32,500 nt of DNA from positions 1,395,001 through 1,427,500 of the forward strand of contig JACVTC010000006.1 of NCBI GenBank assembly GCA_016946835.1, in the 5' to 3' direction. Numbering within the stretch: the first letter of the stretch is position 1; every line of letters begins with the position of its first letter. This DNA is from Neocallimastix lanati (nom. inval.) (lineage: Eukaryota > Neocallimastigomycota > Neocallimastigomycetes > Neocallimastigales > Neocallimastigaceae). Both the position numbers and the translations under genes were made by a program. Positions 21,723 to 31,249 of the stretch are shown piece by piece. The notes beneath the pieces are model-generated. The model was not told where the DNA came from and made no database searches. It was given only the letters and a program-made list of their open reading frames with translations.

Positions 21723-21833
21723 TCAAAAATCAAAATAGAAGGATAAAACAATATTAAATTTCAAAAATCAAAATGGAAGGATAAAACAATATTAAATTTC
21801 AAAAATCAAAATGGAAGGATAAAACAATAATTT
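21723..21833. repeat. Three-copy 38-bp tandem repeat
   Basis: Unit TCAAAAATCAAAATGGAAGG plus ATAAAACAATATTAAATT, starting at 21723, 21761 and 21799. Copy 1 differs by A for G in AATAGAAGG; copy 3 diverges after CAATA. No coding potential. Confidence 0.9.
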
Positions 21834-21928
21834 AATATAATATTTGTATATAAATAAATATATGTAGATTAATAAATAAAATATATTTCTTTAAATTATG
21901 TATAGTTAATTGAAGAAAAAATATAATA

Positions 21929-21962
<34 letters not shown>

Positions 21963-21989
21963 AAGAGAAATATTTTGTGGTAGAATATT

Positions 21990-22110
21990 TTGTAGTGGTA
22001 TATTTTGTGGTAGAATATTTAGTGGTGAAATATTAAATAGTGGAATATTAGATAGTTGAATATTTGATGGTAAAAATATTTTGTAGTTGAATATTTGATG
22101 TTGGATTATA
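21990..22110 (-). repeat. Degenerate 15-bp repeat coding NILPQ/NIPLQ-like units
   Basis: On the minus strand AATATTC, then ACCACAAAAT-like words repeat about every 15 bases and translate as SNIPLFNISPLNILPQNIPL in one frame. The upstream part of the same gene reaches this stretch in another frame because of a T4-to-T5 change, consistent with a pseudogene. Confidence 0.6.
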
Positions 22111-23679
22111 TGGTGGTAGATTATTTGAAGATGGATTGTTTGGTGGTTGAATATTTATTGAATTATTATTTATAGACATTGATTGAATTGTATTATTATT
22201 TTGAATATTATTTGTTTCTCGTATAGCTTTTATGCTTTGATTTTCCAAAGCATTCCAATATGTAATGATATGAATTTTATTTTGATTTATATAATTATTT
22301 AAATGAAAGTATTATTAATTATTAATTTCTTCTAAAATTTTATCTTTTTTTTTTATGTACAATGCAACAATTTTTTTTTTATTGGCATAATCTACTAGTA
22401 AATTAATAATTTCAATATTATTATTTTGAATTACTATTTCTAAAGAATAATTAGTATTTATTGAATTTCTCTCATTAATAATTATAAAAATATTATTATA
22501 TATGGTATAATTAATTAGCAATTTTACCATTTTTATATTATTATTATGGACTGCTTGTTGTAAAAGGATAAACTCTATCATTAAAATAATCATTTATTTT
22601 TAAAAATAATGTTATTTGAATTTGTTTATTCAATTAATAATTTGACCATTTCTAGATTATTTTATGAATACAGCTTTTAAACAAAGGATACCGTCTCATT
22701 TTTATTTGAATCATTAATATTTAATATTATATTATTCGAAATAGTGATATTCTATCAATAAATCTCATTATTTCAATACTCCTGTCAATACTATATAATA
22801 ACAGATAATTTCCCTTTTTGAAAGCATCAGAAATATTTAATGTAATGGACTTTAATTATTCCTTTAATTCATATTGAGTTAAGAGCTTAAGTATTTCAAT
22901 ATTTCTATATAAGATTTCTTTTTATATAATTAAAACTTGACTGTATTAAAAAAAATTGAATTAATATTGCATTCTTGTATATTTAAAAATATTTTTTATT
23001 TTTATTTGAATATACTAAAATTGATTTAATAATTTTAATACTATTTGATCCTTGCAGCTATTAGTAATGGATAATCTTCATTTATAAATTCTTTAATTTC
23101 ATTTAAAATAATATTGCTTTTATTAGATTAATCTATTATTAATTCAACCATTTCATAATGCCTTAGTCATGGATACCACTCATATTTTTTTTTATTTAAA
23201 TCACTAATATTTAATAAAATATTATTTGAATTAGTCTATTCTATCAATAATTTCACCATATTTATAGCATCATCAATAGCCTCTAAAAGGGGAAATTTTT
23301 CTCATAATTTTTATTAGTTTTTTTTAAATTTTTTTTTTTTTTTTCAAATTACAATAATCAATTAATAATTGTACTAATTCTAAATTTCGATTGGGAACAA
23401 CACTTAACAATGGGTATTCTCCATCCATATTAATTTGATTAATATTTAATGTAATTTCCTTTTCATTGGAATATTCAATTAAAGTTCTTAAGATATTTAT
23501 GTTATTCAAAAAAAAAAAAAAAATGAAGCAACCAAGACTGGATAATCCTGTCATGTTTTATCTTTTTCATTTAATAAAATTTTTATTTATTTATATTTGC
23601 ATAATCTATTATTAATTTAACCATTGTTTCATTTTTGTTTAATAAAGGGTAAAGAACCATCATTATTTAGATCATTTAT

Positions 23680-23680
<1 letters not shown>
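21990..23680 (-). pseudogene. Eroded ankyrin-repeat gene (gut-fungal YPLL/NNIEIVKLLI type)
   Basis: Minus-strand pieces in changing frames keep the ankyrin pattern: NDLNNDGSLPFI and NETMVKLIIDYANINK (23680-23585), DGEYPLLSVV...NRNLELVQLLIDYCN (near 23430-23340), NINILRTLIEYSNEKE (near 23505-23455), EDYPLLIAA (near 23080-23050), and VHNNNIKMVKLLINY plus VIQNNNIEIINLLVDYANKK (22560-22375). Stops and frameshifts break it at least every 80 codons. The far end (22300-21990) is an Asn/Gln/Pro-rich stretch with a period of about five codons (NIPL/NILPQ), itself shifted by one T at about 22078. These repeats differ in wording from the intact ankyrin gene at 12292-16359, so this is a separate gene that decayed, not a copy of it. 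Confidence 0.75.
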
Positions 23681-23682
<2 letters not shown>

Positions 23683-23711
<29 letters not shown>

Positions 23712-23744
23712 TTAATATTATTATTATTATTATTATTATTATTT
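23683..23744. repeat. Perfect microsatellite palindrome, (AAT)n to (ATT)n
   Basis: A TAATAATAA run turns at AATATTAATATT into an ATTATTATT run, giving about 31-bp arms with no loop (centre at 23713/23714). It lies at the edge of the eroded ankyrin gene. Confidence 0.85.
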
Positions 23745-23759
23745 TTTTTTTTTTTAAAA

Positions 23760-24440
23760 GGTGATTTTTTTTAATTAATAATTAATAATATTTTATATTT
23801 CATAATTAATTATGATATTTTTTTATTTAATTTATTAATATTTTTTTTTTTAAGCAAAATCTTTATATATATATAAGAAAATAAAAATTAATTAATATAC
23901 TAATAAATAATAATGACTATTATTTTATTTTGATAATTTTAATTATTTTTTTAGTTTTATACTTTTTCAATATATGGTATAATGATTTAATATATATATT
24001 TTTTAATAATTTAATATTATTAATAATAATTAAAAAAATAATAATATTAAGAATTAAAACATAATTAAATTTTTGATTATAATAAATGTGATAGTTTAAT
24101 TTTTACTTATATTTCTTAATTTCGTAACAATTATACATTCATTTTATTTCTAAAATTCATAAGTTATAATTTATCCTATTAATTAAGCAGTTAAAATAAT
24201 ATATAAATTTTTAATTAATATAAATTTTTTAATAATTCGACTTAAAGCTTAATATTTATATATCAACCTTCAGATTTATAATATTAACAGTCAGATTTAT
24301 TACGAATACATATAACAAATGTAGCTATAACATCATTTGAATTATTATTTTCAATACTATTATTTGTTATTTATATTGATATATAATCTTTTAATTCTTC
24401 ATCTTCATTATTTTTATTTAAAACTATATTCCTAAAAATA

Positions 24441-24477
<37 letters not shown>

Positions 24478-24700
24478 TAGTTTAAAAAACTCAAAGATTT
24501 ATTATTTATTGATAATAAATTGTTTAAATAAATAATAAAAATAATAAATAATATATATATATATAAATAAATGAAATATCATTCACTATTTCCAGCTTCA
24601 AATAGTGGGCTTATTTATTTATTGTTACATTTACTCCATTTTTTTATTTCCCATTCATATATTTTTCTTATACCATTATCATCATCATCATTTATTATAC
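23760..24700. other. A+T-rich spacer with possible coding relics
   Basis: Contains one arm of a long-range inverted repeat (listed separately) and an (AAT)n run at 24441-24477. On the minus strand, 24425-24290 gives two adjacent coding-like pieces, RNIVLNKNNEDEELKDYIS then, after a stop, NNSNDVIATFVICIRNKSD. This is a weak sign of another decayed gene. Confidence 0.5.
23969..24200 (+). repeat. Left arm of long-range inverted repeat
   Basis: The core 24051-24200 matches the reverse complement of 27927-28086 at roughly 90 percent by eye. Shared words include the complement of GCTTAATTAATAGGATAAAT and of AAATTAAGAAATATAAGTAA. An outer word, AATATATGGTATAATGAT (23969), is matched by ATCATTATACCATATATT (28285). 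The arms bracket the copia relic and the KARI gene. Confidence 0.8.
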
Positions 24701-24704
24701 TTAA

Positions 24705-25460
24705 AAAGCCTCCCATGGTCTAAAACAAGCAGGTCGCATGTGAAACAACAAGTTGGATAGAGTACTAGTCAATTAAGGCTTTGAAAGATTGAAGAGTGAA
24801 CCATGTGTTTATATTAAAAGGATAAGTATAAAAGCATCATTTGTACAATTACAATATACGTAGATGATATATTAATAGCATGTAAAGGTAAAGAAATAAA
24901 CAAAATTAAGGGTGAAATAAAAGATCAGTTTGATTTGAGTGACTTAGGTGTGGTAGATTTCATTACTTCATCATTGGAATAAAATTTATTAAATGAGAGG
25001 TTGGCTATATTATGCACCGATTACAATATTTGAATGGTATCTTAGAAAGATTTGATATCGAGCAATATAATAAGGTCTTTAATATGATGCATATAGAAAA
25101 CAAAGAATTAAGAAAGAAAAGGTTCGATAAGACCATATGTATTCAAGTTGTTGGTTGTCTCTTGTATCTAGCTATGGGTACAAGACCCAATATAATGTAT
25201 GCTACATGTAAAGACTTACTAAAAAAATCAAAACCCCACGTATGAAGATTGGATGAATGTAATCAAAATGATTTAAGTATTTGAAAGGTAATAAATATTT
25301 CATAATAAAATTTAATAAGAACATTAATATAAGATCATATGTTAATACTGATCTCTGTGGTGATATTGTAACTGGAAGATCTACTACTGGCTTTGTCATT
25401 TTGATGGTGTCCGCTCCAGTAACCTAGTATTCGAAAATTCAACATTGTGTGGCTATATCT
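24705..25460 (+). pseudogene. Eroded Ty1/copia pol fragment (RT and RNase H)
   Basis: Plus-strand pieces in shifting frames follow copia pol order. GLKQAGRM-stop-NNKLDRVL is the RT segment, with Trp replaced by TGA at 24741. Then ERLKSEPCVYIKR, YVDDILIACKGKEINKIKG (catalytic Asp pair, 24857-24868), DQFDLSDLG, MHRLQYLNGILERF, VGCLLYLAMGTRPNIMYA, and RNase H residues VNTDLCGDIVTGRSTTGFVIL followed by PVT-stop-YSKIQHCVAIS (Trp replaced by TAG at 25425). At least two nonsense changes and several frameshifts rule out function. No protease or integrase was found. A 16-bp direct repeat (TAAATGTGATAGTTTA at 24083 and 25534) flanks it and might be a trace of LTR edges, but the sequences beyond it do not match. 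Confidence 0.85.
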
Positions 25461-26209
25461 AACATAAATATGTGATTTTATATGATTTTTTTTTATTAAT
25501 AAATTTCACTTGAAAAAAAGTAATAATTGGTAGTAAATGTGATAGTTTAGCATATTTTTTATTTAATATATCCTTAAAATATAAATATCTATTATAATTT
25601 TAAATTTTAAATGTTTCAAAAAAGAAAAAAAAAAAAACTGATCATATAAAATAAATTATGTAATATAATTTCATGATGATAATCTATATTTTATTATTTT
25701 ATTTCTATTAAAAAAATTAATTAAATTAAAATATATTAAAACCTCTAAAAACATTTAATGTTAAGTTGAATTATTTAAAAATTAATATAAATTAATTAAG
25801 ATTTTTTTGTGTGGATTCAGATAAAATATTTTTGATTTTTTAAATTATATAGGATAAATTTTTGTGGAATGGGTATAAAATCAAATTTTAATTTAAAAGT
25901 TCAATAGTTCAATATAAATGTTATATATTACACTATAAATTAATATATTAAAAATTTTAAAAATTTTTACTCATTATTTTTTTTTTTTAATATTTAAATA
26001 AAGAAATTTTCTATGTTTTTATTTATTATTTTTTTTTATTTTTATATCATATTAATCAAATTAAAATTTTTTATTAATAATTATTTTATAATATTTAAAA
26101 AAAAATAATAAAATTCGATTATATAAAAAAATTATTTATTGGATATTTTTAAAATATAATAAATTTATATAAATTTTTAAAAAAACAAAGCAAAAAACAT
26201 TACAACAAA
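25461..26209 (+). other. Spacer and probable 5' region of KARI
   Basis: A+T-rich with no coding sequence. The bases just before the KARI start (AAAACATTACAACAAAATGG) form an A-rich leader typical of efficient fungal start sites. The frame stays open upstream of the ATG for several codons but has no earlier ATG and no clear splice acceptor, so a presequence-encoding exon is not supported. No reliable TATA box can be chosen in this composition. Confidence 0.55.
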
Positions 26210-27268
26210 ATGGTTAAAACTATAAATTTTGGAGGTGTTGATGAAACCGTTTATGAAAGATCAGACTTTCCTCAAGAAAAATTAAATGAAATTTTTAAGA
26301 ATGATACTTTCGCAGTTATCGGTTATGGTAGTCAAGGTCGTAATCAATCTCGTAATTTAAGAGATAAAGGATTTAAAGTGGTCATTGGTCTTCGTAAGGG
26401 TCCTTCTTGGGATCTTGCTAAAGAAGATGGATGGATAGAAGGTGAAACTCTTTTCGAAATTACTGAAGCTTGTAAAAAGGGTACTATCATTATGTATCTT
26501 CTTTCTGATGCTGGTTAAAAGGCTGCATGGAATAGTATTAAAGATTTAATTCATGGAAAAACTTTATATTTCTCTCATGGATTTTCTATTGTTTTCAAAG
26601 ATAAAACAGGAGTAATTCCTCCAAATGATTGTGATGTTATCATGGTTGCACCAAAGGGTTCAGGTACTACTGTTCGTTCTCTTTTCTTAGAAGGTCGTGG
26701 TATTAATTCATCAATTGCAGTTTTCCAAGATTGGTCTGGTAAGGCTGAAGAAAGAGCATATGCCATAGGTATTGCTATTGGTTCAGGTTATCTTTATCAA
26801 ACGACCTTTGAAAAAGAAACTTATTCAGATCTTATTGGAGAACGTGGTACCCTTATGGCATGTATTCAAGGTATTTTCAAAGCTCAATTTGAAGTTTTAA
26901 TTTCAAATGGTCATACGCCTTCTGAAGCATTCAATGAAACCGTTGAAGAAGCTACTCAATCTCTTTATCCACTTATTGGTAAGAATGGGATGGATTGGAT
27001 GTATAATAATTGTTCTACCACAGCTCGTCGAGGAGCACTTGATTGGATGGATAAATTTTATTCGGCTACTAAGCCAGTATTTGAAGATCTCTATGAATCA
27101 GTTCGTAATGGTACGGAAGCTGAAAATACTTTAATTGCCAATTCTAAACCAAATTATCGTGAAAATCTCTCTAAAGAATTGAAAGAACTTCGTGAATCTC
27201 AATTATGGCAAACGGCAGTAACTGTTCGTTCACTTCGTCCTGAAAATCAAAAAGTTGAAAATAATTAA
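26210..27268 (+). pseudogene. ILV5: Ketol-acid reductoisomerase (EC 1.1.1.86) with one in-frame TAA
   Basis: KARI isomerises and then reduces acetolactate or acetohydroxybutyrate with NADPH, the second common step of valine, leucine and isoleucine synthesis. The frame spans 353 codons in one phase, and all family landmarks are present: GYGSQG for the nucleotide (38-43), RKGPSW phosphate region (62-67), FSHGF with the catalytic His (123), VAPKGSG (146-152), SDLIGE with Mg ligands Asp207 and Glu211, Glu243 and Glu247 in FNETVEEAT, then CSTTARRGALDW and RPENQ near the end. Codon 103 is TAA (26516-26518) where fungal homologues have Gln after LSDA-A/G; codons on both sides continue in frame. The protein starts at the mature-enzyme position, so it lacks the mitochondrial presequence of yeast Ilv5. 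GYGSQG is followed by RNQ rather than the usual YGQ. It is a very recent pseudogene, a polymorphism, or a sequence error. Confidence 0.93.
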
Positions 27269-27270
27269 TA

Positions 27271-27545
27271 TATATAAAATAAATATCTTAACAGCAAAAA
27301 AAAAAAAAAAAAAAAAAAATAGTAATAATATAATTCTATTTTAATTAATATATAACTAAAATAAAAATAATTAAAATAACCTAAATGGTTAAAGCAATAA
27401 AAAATATTAAAATTCTATATAAAAATAAAATATTTTAAAATTAAAGATTAAAATATTAATAATAAGAATTTTATTATATTATTCAAAATATTACATTTAA
27501 AAAGATGTATGTAAAATTAATAACAATATTAATGATTAATAAAAA
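27271..27545 (+). repeat. KARI 3' flank repeat, copy A
   Basis: Starts right after the KARI stop with TATATAAAATAAATATCTTA, then an A run, then TAGTAATAATATAATTCTA. It ends in ATGTATGTAAAATTAATAAC. Includes an AATAAA at 27278. Similar sequence recurs at 27549-27775 and 28317-28440. Confidence 0.75.
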
Positions 27546-27548
27546 AAC

Positions 27549-27775
27549 AAGTAATAACATAATTCTAATTTAATGAATAAATTATTATATTAAATATTAT
27601 TTAAATAATTTAAAATAGTTAATACAAAATATATGGAAATACAATATAAAAATATAATATTTTAAAATTAAAGATTTAAATATAAATAAATATACTTTTA
27701 TTATATTACCCAAAATACTACATTTAAAAATATGTATGTAAAATTAATAACAATGTTATTGATTAATAAATAAAA
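27549..27775 (+). repeat. KARI 3' flank repeat, copy B
   Basis: Tandem to copy A. Aligned words include AGTAATAACATAATTCTAAT, TATTTTAAAATTAAAGAT, ATTTAAAAATATGTATGTAA and AATAACAATGTTATTGATTA. It is more diverged in its first half. Confidence 0.75.
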
Positions 27776-27926
27776 ATTAAAAATTAAAATAAAAAAATAA
27801 AGTAAATATATATTAATTGATGATTAATTTTTTTTTTCATTTATGATTTTTTATCTCTTAATTTTTTTTATTTTTCTTTTTTTTTTTAATTATTATTTTT
27901 ATTTAAATTTTAAATTAAATTTAATT

Positions 27927-28180
27927 ATTATTTTAACCGCTTAATTAATAGGATAAATTATAACTTTAATATTAATGAATTTTAAAAATTAAATGAATGC
28001 ATAATTGTTATGAAATTAAGAAATATAAGTAAAAATTAAAATATCATATTTATTATAATCAAAATTTTAATTATGTTTTAATCCTTACAATTTTTATTTT
28101 TTTAATTATTATTTTTTACTATATAATTATCCAATTCTAAAATCATACGAAATAGTAATAATAATAATAACAACAACAAC

Positions 28181-28221
<41 letters not shown>

Positions 28222-28302
28222 TAATAATAATAATAATAATAATAATAATATTAATATTAATAATATAAATAAAATATAAATATAATCATTATACCATATA
28301 TT
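27927..28302 (-). repeat. Right arm of long-range inverted repeat
   Basis: Core 27927-28086 matches the reverse complement of 24051-24200; the outer word at 28285-28302 matches 23969-23986. Between core and outer word this arm carries an expanded (AAT)n/(AAC)n microsatellite that the left arm lacks. Confidence 0.8.
28151..28262. repeat. (AAT)n/(AAC)n microsatellite
   Basis: AAT units with a short AAC block near 28168-28182 and a single GAT interruption. It ends in an ATTAATATTAAT turn. Confidence 0.9.
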
Positions 28303-28316
28303 AATAAATAATTAGT

Positions 28317-28440
28317 TTATATAAAATAAATATCTTAAAAGCAAAAAAAATAGTAATAATATAATTCTAATTCAATTAATATATAATTATAATAAAAATA
28401 ATTAAAAAAACTTAAATGGTTAATGCAATATAAAAATTAT
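28317..28440 (+). repeat. KARI 3' flank repeat, copy C (partial)
   Basis: Restarts with TATAAAATAAATATCTTAAA then GC and an A run, TAGTAATAATATAATTCTAA, and CTTAAATGGTTAATGCAATA, matching the first half of copy A including the bases just after the KARI stop. Confidence 0.75.
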
Positions 28441-28472
28441 ATTTCTCTATTCTTATAATAAATATTAATATA

Positions 28473-28514
<42 letters not shown>

Positions 28515-29220
28515 TTTTCATTTCTATTTTTTTTACTATAGTATAGATATGAATTCTTAGGTGTACATATAAAACTATGAAATTAATAATAATTTTACCA
28601 AATATATATATATATATATATTTAAAAAAACAATAAAAACAATACAAAAAAAAAAATACTTATTAATATTATATATGATATTTATTATTGTATAATAATT
28701 ATTAAATTCATATGATTTTAACACACATTTTACATAAATTAAAAATAAAGACTTTATGTTTATTATTAATATAAAAATTATCCATATGACATCACTCCTA
28801 ATACAATAAAAATAAGAATTAAGGAATCAATATAAATAAATCAATATAAATAAAAGTTAAGGAATCAATAAAAATAAATCAATAAAAATAAGAAATATAT
28901 TAAAATGTCAAATTTAACAATATCATTATATATGTATGTTTTTTTTTTTTTTTTTTTTGTTTAATTCGGTATTAAATGATTATTTAATATAATAGAATGA
29001 ATTAATAAATTGGAATAAAGCTATAAAAAATGAAATTAAACAGTAATCTTGCTATATTAAAAAAATATTAATTTAAAAAAACGTTTTTTAATAATAATAA
29101 AAATTTAATAATTAGTTTTTATTTTATTAATATTTAAAATTTAATATTATTTTATTAATATTTAATATTTATTATTTATTATTTATTATTTTTTTAATAT
29201 TTTTTCTTATTTTTTTTAAA
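28441..29220. other. A+T-rich spacer
   Basis: TA dinucleotide runs (28477-28505, 28602-28621), a T run at 28938-28958 and a short duplicated phrase AAGGAATCAATA/AAATAAATCAATA near 28822-28890. No gene recognised. Confidence 0.6.
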
Positions 29221-29345
29221 TTAAATATATCCTTTGCATTCATTGGCTGAATTCATCAAATCCTTTGTACCACATTCTGTAATTATTAATAAACTTTTTT
29301 TATTCAAACCATTCGTTAATTTATATATTAATAATATATTATTTA
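29221..29345 (-). other. Short coding-like relic
   Basis: On the minus strand a frame of at least 40 codons ends at TAA (29223-29221) and includes LTNGLNKKSLLIITECGTKD then LMNSANECKGYI. Composition is more mixed than the surroundings. The family is not recognised; it may be the last exon or a relic of a lost gene. No supporting neighbour exon was found. Confidence 0.25.
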
Positions 29346-30190
29346 TTTATTTTTAATGTAACCTTTATTTATTATTATTAACTATTATTTATTATTTATT
29401 TATTAATAAATACTCTTTTATTATTAATTATTATTTAATTATTTATTATTTATTATTTATTATTTATTATTTATTATTTATTATTTATTATTTATTATTT
29501 ATTATTTATTATTTATTATTTATTATTTATTATTTATTATTTATTATTTAATTATTTATTATTTATTATTTAATTATTCACTTATTTATTATCTATTATT
29601 TATTATTTATTATTTATTATTTATTATTTATTATTTATTATTTATTATTTATTTATTATTTATTATTTATTATTTATTTATTATTTATTATTATTATTAT
29701 TTATTATTATTATTTATTATTATTATTATTATTATTTATTATTATTATTTATTATTATTATTATTATTATTTATTATTTATTTATTATTTATTATTTATT
29801 ATTTATTATTTATTATTTATTATTTATTATTTATTATTTATTATTTATTATTTATTATTTATTTATTATTAATTATTTATTATTTATTATTTATTTATTA
29901 TTTATTATTATTTATTATTTATTTATTATTTATTATTTATTATTTATTATTTATTTATTATTTATTATTTATTATTTATTATTTATTATTTATTATTTAT
30001 TATTTATTATTTATTTATTATTTATTATTTATTAATAAATACTCTTATTATTTATTATTTATTATTTATTATTTATTATTTATTATTTATTTATTATTTA
30101 TTATTTATTATTTATTATTTATTAATAAATACTCTTATTATTTATTATTTATTATTTATTATTTATTATTTATTTATAATTTATTATTTA
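29346..30190. repeat. TTATTTA heptamer satellite (about 0.85 kb)
   Basis: Predominantly (TTATTTA)n, with ATT-only patches (29680-29775) and three inserts of TTAATAAATACTCTT (29402, 30031, 30121). These are the reverse complement of the phrase in the 5.3-5.9 kb and 16.9-17.4 kb arrays. Higher-order structure is visible at 30030-30160, where the insert plus its heptamers repeats at a ~90-bp interval. Confidence 0.92.
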
Positions 30191-30386
30191 TTTTTATCCA
30201 CTTTTAAAATAATAGTAAAAAAAAAAAAAAGAAAAAAAAGAAAAATCTAATAATAATATTTAAAAATATTTAGCAATATTACAGTTATTAATCAATTATT
30301 AAAAATATTTACAATATAAACAAAGATTAAATAATGTTGTAGTTAAATTTATTAATTATATAGGTTACATATACCTTTAGAATTTC

Positions 30387-30419
<33 letters not shown>

Positions 30420-30817
30420 ATTGCAACTATAGAAGAAGGATTTTTTATATTTTTATATTTTTTTAATTTTCTAAATTTTATGTAAAAACTTTTATTTTCA
30501 TTTTCATTTAATTTTTATAATAATTAAAATTTGTCACACCCAACTTTTTTTTTTTTACCAAATGGTTAAAACAATAGCAAGAATTAAAAAAATAATATTA
30601 TTATTACTATAAATAAATAATAATATTATAAATAATAAAAATATCATATATAATTTATATATAAAAATATTATAAAATTAAATGAATAATTATAATATAT
30701 AAATAAATAAATAATATTTATTTAATAAATAAATAAATAAATGTCATTAAATAAACTTTTTCAATAAATATAAATTATTTTTTATTTTATATTTTTATTT
30801 TTATTTTATATTTTATA

Positions 30818-30848
<31 letters not shown>

Positions 30849-31249
30849 TATTTTTTTTAAAGAAACAAAACATTTATATATGTAAAATATTTAATACAGA
30901 TTTCTTTAGTAATAAATATTATAAATTTTTATTTTTATTTTTATTTATATAATTATAATTTAAGTAAATAATAAATAGAATAATAAAAAAAAAAAAGACA
31001 TATTTAATACAAAGAAATCAATTTTTTTTTTTAAAAAAAAAATAAGTAATAATAATCAATAAAATAAAAGTAGTAATAAAATTTATAAATTAAGAGAAAT
31101 AATTAATTAAACAATATATAGAAATATAAAAGTAATAATCAAAACATTAAGAAGTTATAAAAAAAATATATATATATATATATAAATAGATTTTTAGAGT
31201 ATAATAAAAACCTAAAAAAAAAGTAAAATAAAATAAAAATAAAATTACA
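30191..31249 (+). other. Spacer and 5' region of the thioredoxin-like gene
   Basis: A+T-rich with CTTTT repeats (30386-30410), TTTTTA repeats (30781-30845) and TA runs (31168-31185). The 40 bases before the start codon are A-rich (AAAATAAAATTACA then ATG), fitting a fungal leader. No other gene recognised. Confidence 0.55.

Noticed and set aside
25202-25399. Minus-strand frame over the copia relic
   Set aside because: The plus strand here encodes recognisable copia RNase H residues; the antisense frame is incidental.
26516-26518. TAA reassigned to Gln in this genome
   Set aside because: The ankyrin gene (12292) and KARI (27266) end at TAA as expected, and Gln is coded by CAA throughout the intact genes. 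Reassignment does not fit.
26575-27134. Antisense and shifted frames over KARI
   Set aside because: Shadows of the conserved KARI frame.
26210-27268. Two separate genes, one ending at 26518 and one starting at 26642
   Set aside because: Both parts are in the same phase, the codons between them code conserved KARI residues (FSHGF), and the second ATG is internal to the family sequence.
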